From the NCBI GenBank assembly GCA_963708245.1, contig OY970201.1, forward strand, positions 5,394,001 to 5,458,000: a stretch of 64,000 nt of DNA, read 5' to 3'. Within the stretch, counting starts at the first letter, position 1. Every line of letters begins with the position of its first letter. Source of the DNA: CAVYXK01 sp963708245. Its GTDB lineage: Bacteria > Pseudomonadota > Alphaproteobacteria > Acetobacterales > Acetobacteraceae. The notes under the pieces are model-generated. The model ran no database searches. It worked only from the letters and a program-made list of their open reading frames with translations, and was not told the DNA's origin. Below are positions 1 through 8,069 of the stretch, piece by piece. Made by a program: the position numbers and the translations under genes.

Positions 1-1
1 G

Positions 2-283
2 TTTTTCGAAATCAAGCTGCCGTATCTCCGCCGCGTGATCATCATCACCAGCGTGGTGATGACGTTGCAGAACTTCAACACGTTCACGATCCCATACATC
101 ATGACGAGCGGCGGGCCGCTGAACCATACGGAAATTGTCTCCAACTACATCTACAGCGACGCGTTCACGAATTTGGACTTCGGGGGCGCTGCCGCGGCAT
201 CGGTTGTTGTGATGATTATTCTCATGGTTTTCGCAGTGCTGTATGTCGGCTCATTGAGCCGGGCTCAGCCGGGGGTGGTGTGA
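2..283 (+). CDS. sugar ABC transporter permease, MalF/UgpA type (5' end cut by window)
   Basis: This is the last 93 residues of an inner-membrane permease of a binding-protein-dependent carbohydrate importer. The frame is open from base 2, so the start lies outside the window. The visible part opens with the end of the EAA loop that contacts the ATPase (FFEIKLPYLRR), continues with the family's cytoplasmic/periplasmic stretch TIPYIMTSGGP, and ends in one strong hydrophobic segment (SVVVMIILMVFAVLYVGSL). The stop is one base before the GTG of the next permease gene, so the two are translationally close and form an operon with the ATPase at 1165. The substrate cannot be read from the sequence. 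Confidence 0.85.
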   Translation, partial: FFEIKLPYLRRVIIITSVVMTLQNFNTFTIPYIMTSGGPLNHTEIVSNYIYSDAFTNLDFGGAAAASVVVMIILMVFAVLYVGSLSRAQPGVV

Positions 284-284
284 G

Positions 285-1133
285 GTGACTAGTCGGGGAT
301 GGCTGCGTTGGTTCCCTCCGAAGCTTGCACTGGTGTTCTACATCCTGTTTGCGCTAGTTCCCTTCGGCTGGATGCTGACTGCATCTCTGGAGCCGCAGAC
401 ATCGCTGTATCGCGCACACCTCAGCCTGTTGCCGCGTCCCGTCACGCTTGCGAACTACGGTGCGCTGTTTACCGCTAACCCGGTGGCGGGCACCGACTTC
501 CCACGCTACTTCATGAACAGCATCATCGTGGTGTGCTGTACCGTGGCGCTCGCTCTGCTGGTAGCAGTGCCGGCGGCTTATGGCTTTTCCCGCTATCGCT
601 TTCTGGGGAAGGACGCGATCCTCTATGGCATCTTGCTGCAAAGCATCTTCCCGCTGGTGAACTTCCTGATCCCGCTCTACATCTTGATGCAGGGTATTGG
701 GCTTCTGAACAGTTACGCGTCACTGATCATCGCGTATCTGACATTTAGCATGCCGCTCAACATCTGGATCCTGAAAAGCTTCTTCGACGGCATACCGACC
801 GATATGGAAATGTCCGCGCGGCTGGACGGCGCGAGCGCATGGCGCGCATTCATTGAAATAGCGATTCCTCCGGCAATGCCTGGTATTGTTGCGGTGGCAA
901 TCTTTACCTTCATTCTCGCCTGGGATGAATATCTCTATGCGCTGACGATGATTTCGTCCGCCTCGATGCGGACGCTGCCTCTCGGTATCTTCGCCTATTT
1001 CTCGGAAGGCGTGCCCAACTGGAGCGGGCTCACTGCGACGGCGATCGCCATGAGCATTCCGGTGATCGTGGTGTTCCTGGTGTTGCAGAGGTACTTCATC
1101 GCTGCCCTGACCAAAGGAGCTCTGAAGTACTAA
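285..1133 (+). CDS. sugar ABC transporter permease, MalG/UgpE type
   Basis: A 282-residue inner-membrane permease, the second half of the heterodimeric channel with the preceding gene. About six hydrophobic segments are visible, and an EAA loop lies near residues 175-200 (EMSARLDGASAWRAF followed by IAIPPAMPG), the site that docks the ATPase. The GTG start at 285 lies one base after the stop of the upstream permease. The ATPase gene follows after 31 bases. Family members import sugars, polyols or glycerol phosphate. No substrate-specific feature is visible and the binding protein gene is outside the window. Confidence 0.88.
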   Translation: MTSRGWLRWFPPKLALVFYILFALVPFGWMLTASLEPQTSLYRAHLSLLPRPVTLANYGALFTANPVAGTDFPRYFMNSIIVVCCTVALALLVAVPAAYGFSRYRFLGKDAILYGILLQSIFPLVNFLIPLYILMQGIGLLNSYASLIIAYLTFSMPLNIWILKSFFDGIPTDMEMSARLDGASAWRAFIEIAIPPAMPGIVAVAIFTFILAWDEYLYALTMISSASMRTLPLGIFAYFSEGVPNWSGLTATAIAMSIPVIVVFLVLQRYFIAALTKGALKY

Positions 1134-1164
1134 TGGTCATCCTGCTGCATGGGACGGAAGTGTG

Positions 1165-2295
1165 ATGGCGGAGATACGGCTTGAAGGCGTTCGGAAGACT
1201 TACACCTCCCGAAGCAGGGACGTGCGGGCGGTTCTGCCGCTGGACCTGACCATCACCGACGGAGAGTTCATCACCATCCTCGGTCCGAGTGGCTGTGGCA
1301 AGACGACACTGCTCAGCATGATCGTCGGGGCGGTTCCCGCCTCTGGCGGGCGCATCCTGGTGGATGGCGTGGACGTAACCTATGCCGATCTGCGCGACCG
1401 CGATATGGCGATGGTGTTCCAGAATTACGCGCTCTATCCCTCGAAGACCGTGCGAGGGAACCTGGAATTTCCGTTGCGCATGCGTGGCATTCCGTCATCC
1501 AGCCGCATCCCGCGGGTGAACGAAATGGCGGAACTGCTTGGGCTGTCCGCGTTGCTCGACAATTATCCGCGGCAGCTCTCCGGTGGGCAGCAGCAACGCG
1601 TGGCACTGGGACGCGCGCTGATCCGGCGCCCGAAGCTTTTTTTGATGGACGAACCGCTGTCCAATCTGGACGCAACGCTGCGGCTGCAGATGCGCACCGA
1701 GATCAGGCGGCTGCATCGGGAGCTGCCGGTGACCACAGTCTATGTGACGCACGACCAGAGCGAGGCCATGGCGCTTTCCGATCGGGTTGTCGTGATGAAC
1801 CAGGGCGCCGTCGCGCAGATGGACACGCCCGAGGGTATTTACCAGCGCCCTGCCAATCTCTTCGTCGCCAGCTTCGTCGGCGCTCCGGCAATGAACCTGC
1901 TTCAGGTCTCGCTCACTTCGTCAGGACGCAGTGTGACATGCGCGGTGGATGGAGGGTTGGTGGTGGCAAGTCTGCGCCCGCGGATGCCGCCGGCCGCCGG
2001 CAGCGGCATTCTGGGCATTCGGGCAAAGGACATCGAGTGGCAGCCGTCGCCCGGCGGAGCGATGGAGGCGCCATGGCTGCCGAGCACCGTCCTGGAGACT
2101 GACGATACCGGCGATGATACACTGATCTATGCCGATGTCGGCGGGCAGCCGGTCACGGTTCTCGAACGCCGCGGACGGCATGTCGCCGTTGGCGATGCGA
2201 TCGCAATTCGTTTTCCGGAACAGGCAGTGCACCTCTTTGTCGATGGAAGGCGCGTCGAGATGGAGGGCGCTGCGGTTTCGGCCAATGTTGTGTAG
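1165..2295 (+). CDS. sugar ABC transporter ATP-binding protein, MalK/UgpC type
   Basis: A 376-residue cytoplasmic ATPase that powers the importer formed by the two preceding permeases. Walker A (GPSGCGKTT) lies near residue 40, the signature LSGGQQQR near 138, Walker B (LFLMDEPLSNLD) near 159, and the switch histidine follows in YVTHDQSEA. The last ~130 residues form the regulatory TOBE/OB region typical of MalK and UgpC. The start could be GTG 1162 or ATG 1165; GGACGGAAG just upstream fits either. A decayed protease gene follows 54 bases downstream, so the operon probably ends here. Confidence 0.92.
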   Translation: MAEIRLEGVRKTYTSRSRDVRAVLPLDLTITDGEFITILGPSGCGKTTLLSMIVGAVPASGGRILVDGVDVTYADLRDRDMAMVFQNYALYPSKTVRGNLEFPLRMRGIPSSSRIPRVNEMAELLGLSALLDNYPRQLSGGQQQRVALGRALIRRPKLFLMDEPLSNLDATLRLQMRTEIRRLHRELPVTTVYVTHDQSEAMALSDRVVVMNQGAVAQMDTPEGIYQRPANLFVASFVGAPAMNLLQVSLTSSGRSVTCAVDGGLVVASLRPRMPPAAGSGILGIRAKDIEWQPSPGGAMEAPWLPSTVLETDDTGDDTLIYADVGGQPVTVLERRGRHVAVGDAIAIRFPEQAVHLFVDGRRVEMEGAAVSANVV

Positions 2296-2349
2296 CTGGA
2301 GGTGGCCCACGGAGGAAAGCCCGAGACGAGTCAATCTGGGCAGATGCAT

Positions 2350-3110
2350 ATGGATCCCTTCTCTGTCTGTGCGGTTCCTATTGAAATCTGCTGTGATGGC
2401 GATGTCTTGGGACAGGCCACGGGCTTCTTTCTTGAAAGAGCCGACCGCCTGTTTCTGGTATCCAACTGGCACGTTTTCTCCGGCCGTGATCCGGAAGATG
2501 GTCAGCCAAAGGATCGCGCTGGATATCGCGTGCCGAACGGTCTGAAAGTCTCCTATTACCCCGTAAATAACCTTGGTTTTGGTATTCAGATGCCTTTCAA
2601 GCTGATATCAGAGGATGGGTTTCCTGAGAAGACTCAGCACAGTAAGTGCTGCCAGAAGGTTGATGTGGCGGCAATGGATACCGGCATATCAATGTCGTCC
2701 CAGAACAGACCATTCACAATCAACCAACCCCCTCAAGTTTATGACATGTCGACCGGATGGGGTCAGACATCTTCGTGCTTGGCTTTCCGTTGGGCATCAT
2801 GAAGACCCGCTTGTTCCCTGTATGGAAGAGAGCCTCAGTTGCGACAGAAATCCAAATCGACGTTAATGACCTTCCTTGTTTCATTATAGATACGGCAACT
2901 CGCGAAGGCATGTCGGGATCGCCGGTAATTGCTCGGTCATTCAGAGTCTATACGAGCGTGAATGGAGCCATGGTTTGATCACCTACTTCTAGCCAGTTCC
3001 TTGGCATTTATTCCGGCCGATATAGGCAAAATAGATGAAGCGGACCTGGGTATGGTCTGGCGAGCTGCATCCATCGAGCAAATTTTTGACCATCCAGCCC
3101 CGGGAAATTT
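2350..3110 (+). pseudogene. trypsin-like serine peptidase, frameshifted remnant
   Basis: Three reading frames together encode a trypsin-fold peptidase-like protein. The first frame has ATGFFLERADRLFLVSNWHV, with the family's catalytic His inside NWHV. A second frame from about 2757 has DIFVLGFPLGI and the serine loop REGMSGSPV, a variant of GDSGGP used by this group. A third frame from about 2965 supplies the C-terminal part (IDEADLGMVWRAASIEQI). At least two indels, near 2755 and 2965, break the gene. The best start is ATG 2350, with ATG 2344 just upstream. The transposase insertion 220 bases downstream may be related to the decay, but does not interrupt the gene itself. Confidence 0.7.
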
Positions 3111-3324
3111 TGAGACGAGCTGGGCCGGCGGCCCCAAGATCGAACTCCTTCGGCGAGACTTAGTCGGCGGTGCAGCAGGGCTAATTCGCACAGCACGCGT
3201 GGTCGGGTCGGAAAGGCAGATATCCACAACAATGCCAGCACCACGCGACGTCAGCTACAAAATGGTGATGCCAGGATGCGCCGCCGCAGGAGGCAGGTTT
3301 GTTTCAACGTTATCTCCATGATCT

Positions 3325-3329
3325 ATCAT
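3325..3329. repeat. target-site duplication ATCAT, left flank of first IS copy
   Basis: ATCAT directly precedes the first terminal repeat at 3330. The same five bases lie between the two IS copies (4992-4996) and directly after the second copy (6659-6663). IS1380-family elements duplicate four or five bases on insertion, so TCAT within this repeat could also be the true duplication. Confidence 0.75.
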
Positions 3330-4991
3330 CCTAAATCCGGCAGTTGGGTCCGATCGTCGCCGGTCTGAAGTGACGACCCACAACCTGGGGTAATTGCTCA
3401 GGCCGGGCTCAGGCGAAGCGGTGGCTGCAGTTGCCGGCCATGCAAGAAGTAGCGGAGCGCTTCACTGAGGATGCGATACCAGCGTTGCAGCGGATCCAAC
3501 TGCTCCGCACTTTTTCGCAGCCGGTCAAGAAAGCCGGCGATGCGCAGGTAAGCTTGCCTCGCCTTGTCGCGCGCGCCATGCGCGCTGCTGATCGTCAGCC
3601 TCACCTGGCCGGCGTGTTGGGTGCGCTGCGCGATCGCCGACAGCAGCAAGGGTCGGGTGGTGATCGCCTCCCGATGGTGCTCCGGATCAGCCAGCCGGAC
3701 GAACAGGCTCCACCAGTTGTAGATCAGTGCAACGATACCGGCCAGCAGCCGACACCGCGTGAGGTCCTGTGTCGTGAAACCGCCCCAACCCCATTGGTTC
3801 TTCAGCTCGTCAAAAACGTTCTCGCAATCCGCCCGATCGCGATACAACTGCCCCAGCGTCAGGATTTCATCGTCCATTGAGGTGACCAGCGCAGCGTAGT
3901 CCCACGCCTCCTGATCGGGGCCCACCTCGACGAAGCCAAGTCGCCGCTGAGCCGGATCGCCATGATCGACGGCCGGCGGACCAGCCAGTTGGCGGCGCAG
4001 CAGAATGACTCTCCGCTGCCGGCTCCAGCCCTCCAGCCGCAGGCTCGTCTCCTTGCCCTGCCAGCCCTGGCCGGCATCCTTCCAGTCCGATGCCTGCATC
4101 GCCCGTTGCAGTGCCCGCGTGACGTTTTTCGTCATGCGCAGACGGAACAGATACGCCAGCTCCTCCCGCTCGGCCCGCGCCATCACCGGCTCGATGCCCC
4201 ACGACTTGTCTCCGCGCAGCAGCCACGGCCGCTGCCCCGCTCCGAGATGATCCAGCAACTCCCACAAGCCGCCCGTCGCGTGTCTGACGTTGTGCTGATC
4301 GCCGGGCAATACCTCGACCCGTAGCACCAGCCGCAGGTTCGACAGCATGTAGCTGTGATAGCAGTGCGACGGCCGACCCGGCTTGTGCGGATTATAGCCC
4401 AGCTCGGCGCCTTCCTGGTGCCCATACAAAGGTTTGATGGTGGTATCGATGTCGAGCACCCACGGCTCGCCGAGCAGCGGAGCGGTGCAATAGTCCAGGT
4501 GGTTTTGCAGCCAGGCCGAGCCTTGCGCTTCGTCGATCTTCTCCAGCCCGCGGCGAACCGAGTCCTCGCTGACCACCTTGCGCATGCCGAGCAACGGCGG
4601 GTTCACCGGATCGCAGCGCAGCGCGGTCACATGGGCATAGCGCCGGTGACCCGCCAGAACAGACAGCAGCACGGTGCCAAGCAGATCGCGTGTACGCGGT
4701 GCATTCGGGCTAGTGAACCGCAGCGGACAGTCGGCAACCCAATTGTCGAACAACCCGGCCTGCTTCAGGTAGTCGATGAAGAATGGCAGTTGGCCGAACG
4801 GCGTCACCGGTGCGGCGGCGTCCCACTCCACGTGCACGCGCCCGGCGAAGGTATCGGCAATCGCCGAATGCGGCGCAACTTCCGGTTGCTCACCCGCGGG
4901 GTGAACCGCCAGACATCTCTGTTCTGTGCTCATGCCGGCCAAATCTGCCAATTCAGCCGCGGCGCGCAATCACTCAACTGCCGGATTTAGG
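3330..4991 (-). mobile_element. IS1380-family insertion sequence, copy 1 (1662 bp)
   Basis: The element is bounded by 20-bp near-perfect inverted repeats: 3330-3349 and 4972-4991 differ at one position and both begin CCTAAATCCGGCAGTTG reading inward. It contains one transposase gene on the minus strand. Length, terminal CCT ends and 4-5 bp target duplication fit IS1380. An identical copy starts five bases after its right end in the same orientation. Confidence 0.88.
3398..4933 (-). CDS. IS1380-family DDE transposase, copy 1
   Basis: A DDE transposase of about 511 residues that would cut and join the ends of its own element. The acidic triad is visible as VLDIDTTIKPLYG (first D), LLRGDKSWG (second D) and the C-terminal RADCENVFDELKNQWGWGG (E). 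The stretch GYNPHKPGRPSHCYHSYM is typical of the family. The ATG at 4933 (MSTEQRC) is the likely start. The frame extends upstream to a TTG at 4969, but that would nearly reach the terminal repeat. The gene is intact and identical to the copy at 5065, so both may be active. Confidence 0.88.
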   Translation of the reverse strand: MSTEQRCLAVHPAGEQPEVAPHSAIADTFAGRVHVEWDAAAPVTPFGQLPFFIDYLKQAGLFDNWVADCPLRFTSPNAPRTRDLLGTVLLSVLAGHRRYAHVTALRCDPVNPPLLGMRKVVSEDSVRRGLEKIDEAQGSAWLQNHLDYCTAPLLGEPWVLDIDTTIKPLYGHQEGAELGYNPHKPGRPSHCYHSYMLSNLRLVLRVEVLPGDQHNVRHATGGLWELLDHLGAGQRPWLLRGDKSWGIEPVMARAEREELAYLFRLRMTKNVTRALQRAMQASDWKDAGQGWQGKETSLRLEGWSRQRRVILLRRQLAGPPAVDHGDPAQRRLGFVEVGPDQEAWDYAALVTSMDDEILTLGQLYRDRADCENVFDELKNQWGWGGFTTQDLTRCRLLAGIVALIYNWWSLFVRLADPEHHREAITTRPLLLSAIAQRTQHAGQVRLTISSAHGARDKARQAYLRIAGFLDRLRKSAEQLDPLQRWYRILSEALRYFLHGRQLQPPLRLSPA

Positions 4992-4996
4992 ATCAT
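4992..4996. repeat. ATCAT between the two IS copies
   Basis: A single ATCAT separates the right end of copy 1 from the left end of copy 2. Together with the flanking copies at 3325-3329 and 6659-6663 it gives the arrangement repeat-IS-repeat-IS-repeat. Confidence 0.75.
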
Positions 4997-6658
4997 CCTA
5001 AATCCGGCAGTTGGGTCCGATCGTCGCCGGTCTGAAGTGACGACCCACAACCTGGGGTAATTGCTCAGGCCGGGCTCAGGCGAAGCGGTGGCTGCAGTTG
5101 CCGGCCATGCAAGAAGTAGCGGAGCGCTTCACTGAGGATGCGATACCAGCGTTGCAGCGGATCCAACTGCTCCGCACTTTTTCGCAGCCGGTCAAGAAAG
5201 CCGGCGATGCGCAGGTAAGCTTGCCTCGCCTTGTCGCGCGCGCCATGCGCGCTGCTGATCGTCAGCCTCACCTGGCCGGCGTGTTGGGTGCGCTGCGCGA
5301 TCGCCGACAGCAGCAAGGGTCGGGTGGTGATCGCCTCCCGATGGTGCTCCGGATCAGCCAGCCGGACGAACAGGCTCCACCAGTTGTAGATCAGTGCAAC
5401 GATACCGGCCAGCAGCCGACACCGCGTGAGGTCCTGTGTCGTGAAACCGCCCCAACCCCATTGGTTCTTCAGCTCGTCAAAAACGTTCTCGCAATCCGCC
5501 CGATCGCGATACAACTGCCCCAGCGTCAGGATTTCATCGTCCATTGAGGTGACCAGCGCAGCGTAGTCCCACGCCTCCTGATCGGGGCCCACCTCGACGA
5601 AGCCAAGTCGCCGCTGAGCCGGATCGCCATGATCGACGGCCGGCGGACCAGCCAGTTGGCGGCGCAGCAGAATGACTCTCCGCTGCCGGCTCCAGCCCTC
5701 CAGCCGCAGGCTCGTCTCCTTGCCCTGCCAGCCCTGGCCGGCATCCTTCCAGTCCGATGCCTGCATCGCCCGTTGCAGTGCCCGCGTGACGTTTTTCGTC
5801 ATGCGCAGACGGAACAGATACGCCAGCTCCTCCCGCTCGGCCCGCGCCATCACCGGCTCGATGCCCCACGACTTGTCTCCGCGCAGCAGCCACGGCCGCT
5901 GCCCCGCTCCGAGATGATCCAGCAACTCCCACAAGCCGCCCGTCGCGTGTCTGACGTTGTGCTGATCGCCGGGCAATACCTCGACCCGTAGCACCAGCCG
6001 CAGGTTCGACAGCATGTAGCTGTGATAGCAGTGCGACGGCCGACCCGGCTTGTGCGGATTATAGCCCAGCTCGGCGCCTTCCTGGTGCCCATACAAAGGT
6101 TTGATGGTGGTATCGATGTCGAGCACCCACGGCTCGCCGAGCAGCGGAGCGGTGCAATAGTCCAGGTGGTTTTGCAGCCAGGCCGAGCCTTGCGCTTCGT
6201 CGATCTTCTCCAGCCCGCGGCGAACCGAGTCCTCGCTGACCACCTTGCGCATGCCGAGCAACGGCGGGTTCACCGGATCGCAGCGCAGCGCGGTCACATG
6301 GGCATAGCGCCGGTGACCCGCCAGAACAGACAGCAGCACGGTGCCAAGCAGATCGCGTGTACGCGGTGCATTCGGGCTAGTGAACCGCAGCGGACAGTCG
6401 GCAACCCAATTGTCGAACAACCCGGCCTGCTTCAGGTAGTCGATGAAGAATGGCAGTTGGCCGAACGGCGTCACCGGTGCGGCGGCGTCCCACTCCACGT
6501 GCACGCGCCCGGCGAAGGTATCGGCAATCGCCGAATGCGGCGCAACTTCCGGTTGCTCACCCGCGGGGTGAACCGCCAGACATCTCTGTTCTGTGCTCAT
6601 GCCGGCCAAATCTGCCAATTCAGCCGCGGCGCGCAATCACTCAACTGCCGGATTTAGG
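4997..6658 (-). mobile_element. IS1380-family insertion sequence, copy 2 (1662 bp)
   Basis: This is a direct, apparently identical repeat of the element at 3330-4991, offset by exactly 1667 bases (1662 plus the 5-bp junction). Both ends carry the same inverted repeats, and the transposase frame is open and identical. Confidence 0.88.
5065..6600 (-). CDS. IS1380-family DDE transposase, copy 2
   Basis: Identical at protein level to the transposase at 3398-4933, with the same triad motifs and the same choice between the ATG here (MSTEQRC) and an upstream TTG at 6636. Two identical tandem transposase genes imply recent duplication or gene conversion. Confidence 0.88.
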   Translation of the reverse strand: MSTEQRCLAVHPAGEQPEVAPHSAIADTFAGRVHVEWDAAAPVTPFGQLPFFIDYLKQAGLFDNWVADCPLRFTSPNAPRTRDLLGTVLLSVLAGHRRYAHVTALRCDPVNPPLLGMRKVVSEDSVRRGLEKIDEAQGSAWLQNHLDYCTAPLLGEPWVLDIDTTIKPLYGHQEGAELGYNPHKPGRPSHCYHSYMLSNLRLVLRVEVLPGDQHNVRHATGGLWELLDHLGAGQRPWLLRGDKSWGIEPVMARAEREELAYLFRLRMTKNVTRALQRAMQASDWKDAGQGWQGKETSLRLEGWSRQRRVILLRRQLAGPPAVDHGDPAQRRLGFVEVGPDQEAWDYAALVTSMDDEILTLGQLYRDRADCENVFDELKNQWGWGGFTTQDLTRCRLLAGIVALIYNWWSLFVRLADPEHHREAITTRPLLLSAIAQRTQHAGQVRLTISSAHGARDKARQAYLRIAGFLDRLRKSAEQLDPLQRWYRILSEALRYFLHGRQLQPPLRLSPA

Positions 6659-6663
6659 ATCAT
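6659..6663. repeat. target-site duplication ATCAT, right flank of second IS copy
   Basis: ATCAT directly follows the right end of the second IS. It matches the left flank (3325-3329) and the junction (4992-4996), as expected if the outer pair marks the original insertion. Confidence 0.75.
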
Positions 6664-6780
6664 GGGCCTGAGGTCATCCGTATCGACGCGCTGCGCCACG
6701 TACTCACGCCTGCGGGGCTCAGAGACATGTGAAACGGCTATCCGATCACCAACTCATGTCGCGGGTCGCAACCGCCACCC

Positions 6781-7233
6781 CTACCCGAATGCCGCAGGCC
6801 AGCGCATCCGCACCGCCCAGACCACTCCGGCCGCCAGCCCCCCGGCGATCAGATCATCCGCCATGATCCCAGCCGCCCCACCCTGCCGGTCCGCCCACCC
6901 CACCGGCCCCGGCTTCGCCACATCCAGCAGCCGGAACACCAGGAACGCTGCCACCAGCCCCACCACACTCGGCCGAGCCAGCCCCAGCAGAGCGATCCAC
7001 TGCCCGGCCACCTCGTCGATCGTGACCCAGCCGGGATCACCCTCCACCCGAGCTGCCCGGATAGCCCACAGCCCGCCCAGGCTCGCAGCCAGCGCCGCGC
7101 AAGGCAGCGCCCACCCCGGCCCGGCCAGCAACGCTGCACCCAGCACCGTCGCCACCGCCGACCCAGCGGTGCCCGGCGCCACCGGCGCAAACCCGGCACC
7201 CAGTCCACTCGCCACCAATCGGCCGAGCGTCAT
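6781..7233 (-). CDS. pgpA: phosphatidylglycerophosphatase A
   Basis: A 150-residue inner-membrane phosphatase that removes phosphate from phosphatidylglycerol phosphate to give phosphatidylglycerol. Family motifs are all present: FAPVAPGTAGS near the N-terminus, DPGWVTIDEVAGQW in the middle, FRLLDVAKPGPVGWADR and GIMADDLIAG towards the C-terminus. These conserved acidic residues bind metal and substrate. Three to four hydrophobic segments fit a membrane protein. The ATG overlaps the TGA of the hydrolase gene upstream (7230), suggesting translational coupling in a minus-strand operon with the hydrolase and transglycosylase. Confidence 0.93.
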   Translation of the reverse strand: MTLGRLVASGLGAGFAPVAPGTAGSAVATVLGAALLAGPGWALPCAALAASLGGLWAIRAARVEGDPGWVTIDEVAGQWIALLGLARPSVVGLVAAFLVFRLLDVAKPGPVGWADRQGGAAGIMADDLIAGGLAAGVVWAVRMRWPAAFG

Positions 7234-8069
7234 CCCAGCCGGTCCAAAAACGCCTGCACGCCTCTGACAGCCGCCGGCTCGGACAGTGTCGGCGCGTGGC
7301 CCACACCCTCGACCGAGACCACCGTCATGTCCGGCCGCTCCGCCTGCATCCGCGCCACCGTCTCAGGCAGCAGGATGTCGCTGACCGCCCCGCGCATCAG
7401 CAACAGCGGCACATGCGTCAGCGCCCCGAACAGCGTCCACAGATCGGGGCGTGGCTGTTCCAGAAGCTGGGCGATCCGCATGTCCCAAAGCGGGTGGTAC
7501 CGCCCATCCCCGTCCAGCGCATAGGTCAGCCGCGCCATGGTCAGCCAATCTTCATCAGTCGAAAGCGACAGCGGCGGCAGCACCGACCGCAGATATGCCA
7601 CGCAGGCATCAAGGTCTGGCAGCGCCGGGTCATGGCCGACGAACCGTCGCACGAAGGCCGCGCCGCCGGCGCCGATATCCGGCCCGATGTCGTTCAGCAC
7701 CACGGCCCGAATCAGCCCCGGCCGCGCCGCCGCCAGTCCCATCGACAGCAGCCCGCCGAAGCTCGTGCCGATCACGCCCACGCGGTGCAGGTGCAGCGCC
7801 GCGCACACGTCCAGGATGTCGCGCAGGCAGGCCTCGGGCCCGTAGCGCGCCGGGTCGGCGGAACGACCGGAGCGCCCCCGCCCGGGATAGTCCAGCGAGA
7901 CAATTCGCCGCCCCTTGCCGAGCCTCTGCGCCACACCGGCAAAGTCGCCCGCAGTCCGCACAATGCCCGGCAGGCACAGCAGCGGCAACCGGCTATCCCC
8001 ACCGCGCCATTCCAGCGCGTGCAGCTTCAATCCGTCCCAGGCGGAGATGAAATGAGCTACCGGCTCCAT
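7230..8069 (-). CDS. alpha/beta hydrolase
   Basis: A 279-residue alpha/beta-hydrolase-fold enzyme, probably cytoplasmic. The nucleophile elbow is GTSFGG, the oxyanion region is LLCLPGIVRT, the acidic residue is likely the Asp in GAVSDILLPE, and the catalytic His is in GVGHAPTL. The best start is the ATG at 8069 (MEPVAHFISAWDG), which overlaps the end of the transglycosylase gene by 13 bases. A longer frame to 8234 would lie inside that gene and has no domain content. The substrate is unknown; such proteins are esterases, lipases or C-C hydrolases. Confidence 0.85.
   Translation of the reverse strand: MEPVAHFISAWDGLKLHALEWRGGDSRLPLLCLPGIVRTAGDFAGVAQRLGKGRRIVSLDYPGRGRSGRSADPARYGPEACLRDILDVCAALHLHRVGVIGTSFGGLLSMGLAAARPGLIRAVVLNDIGPDIGAGGAAFVRRFVGHDPALPDLDACVAYLRSVLPPLSLSTDEDWLTMARLTYALDGDGRYHPLWDMRIAQLLEQPRPDLWTLFGALTHVPLLLMRGAVSDILLPETVARMQAERPDMTVVSVEGVGHAPTLSEPAAVRGVQAFLDRLG

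Noticed and set aside
4355..4990. Open frames opposite the IS1380-type transposase (also at 6022-6657)
   Set aside because: Repeat with the element, no ribosome site and no homology; the transposase frame has DDE motifs.
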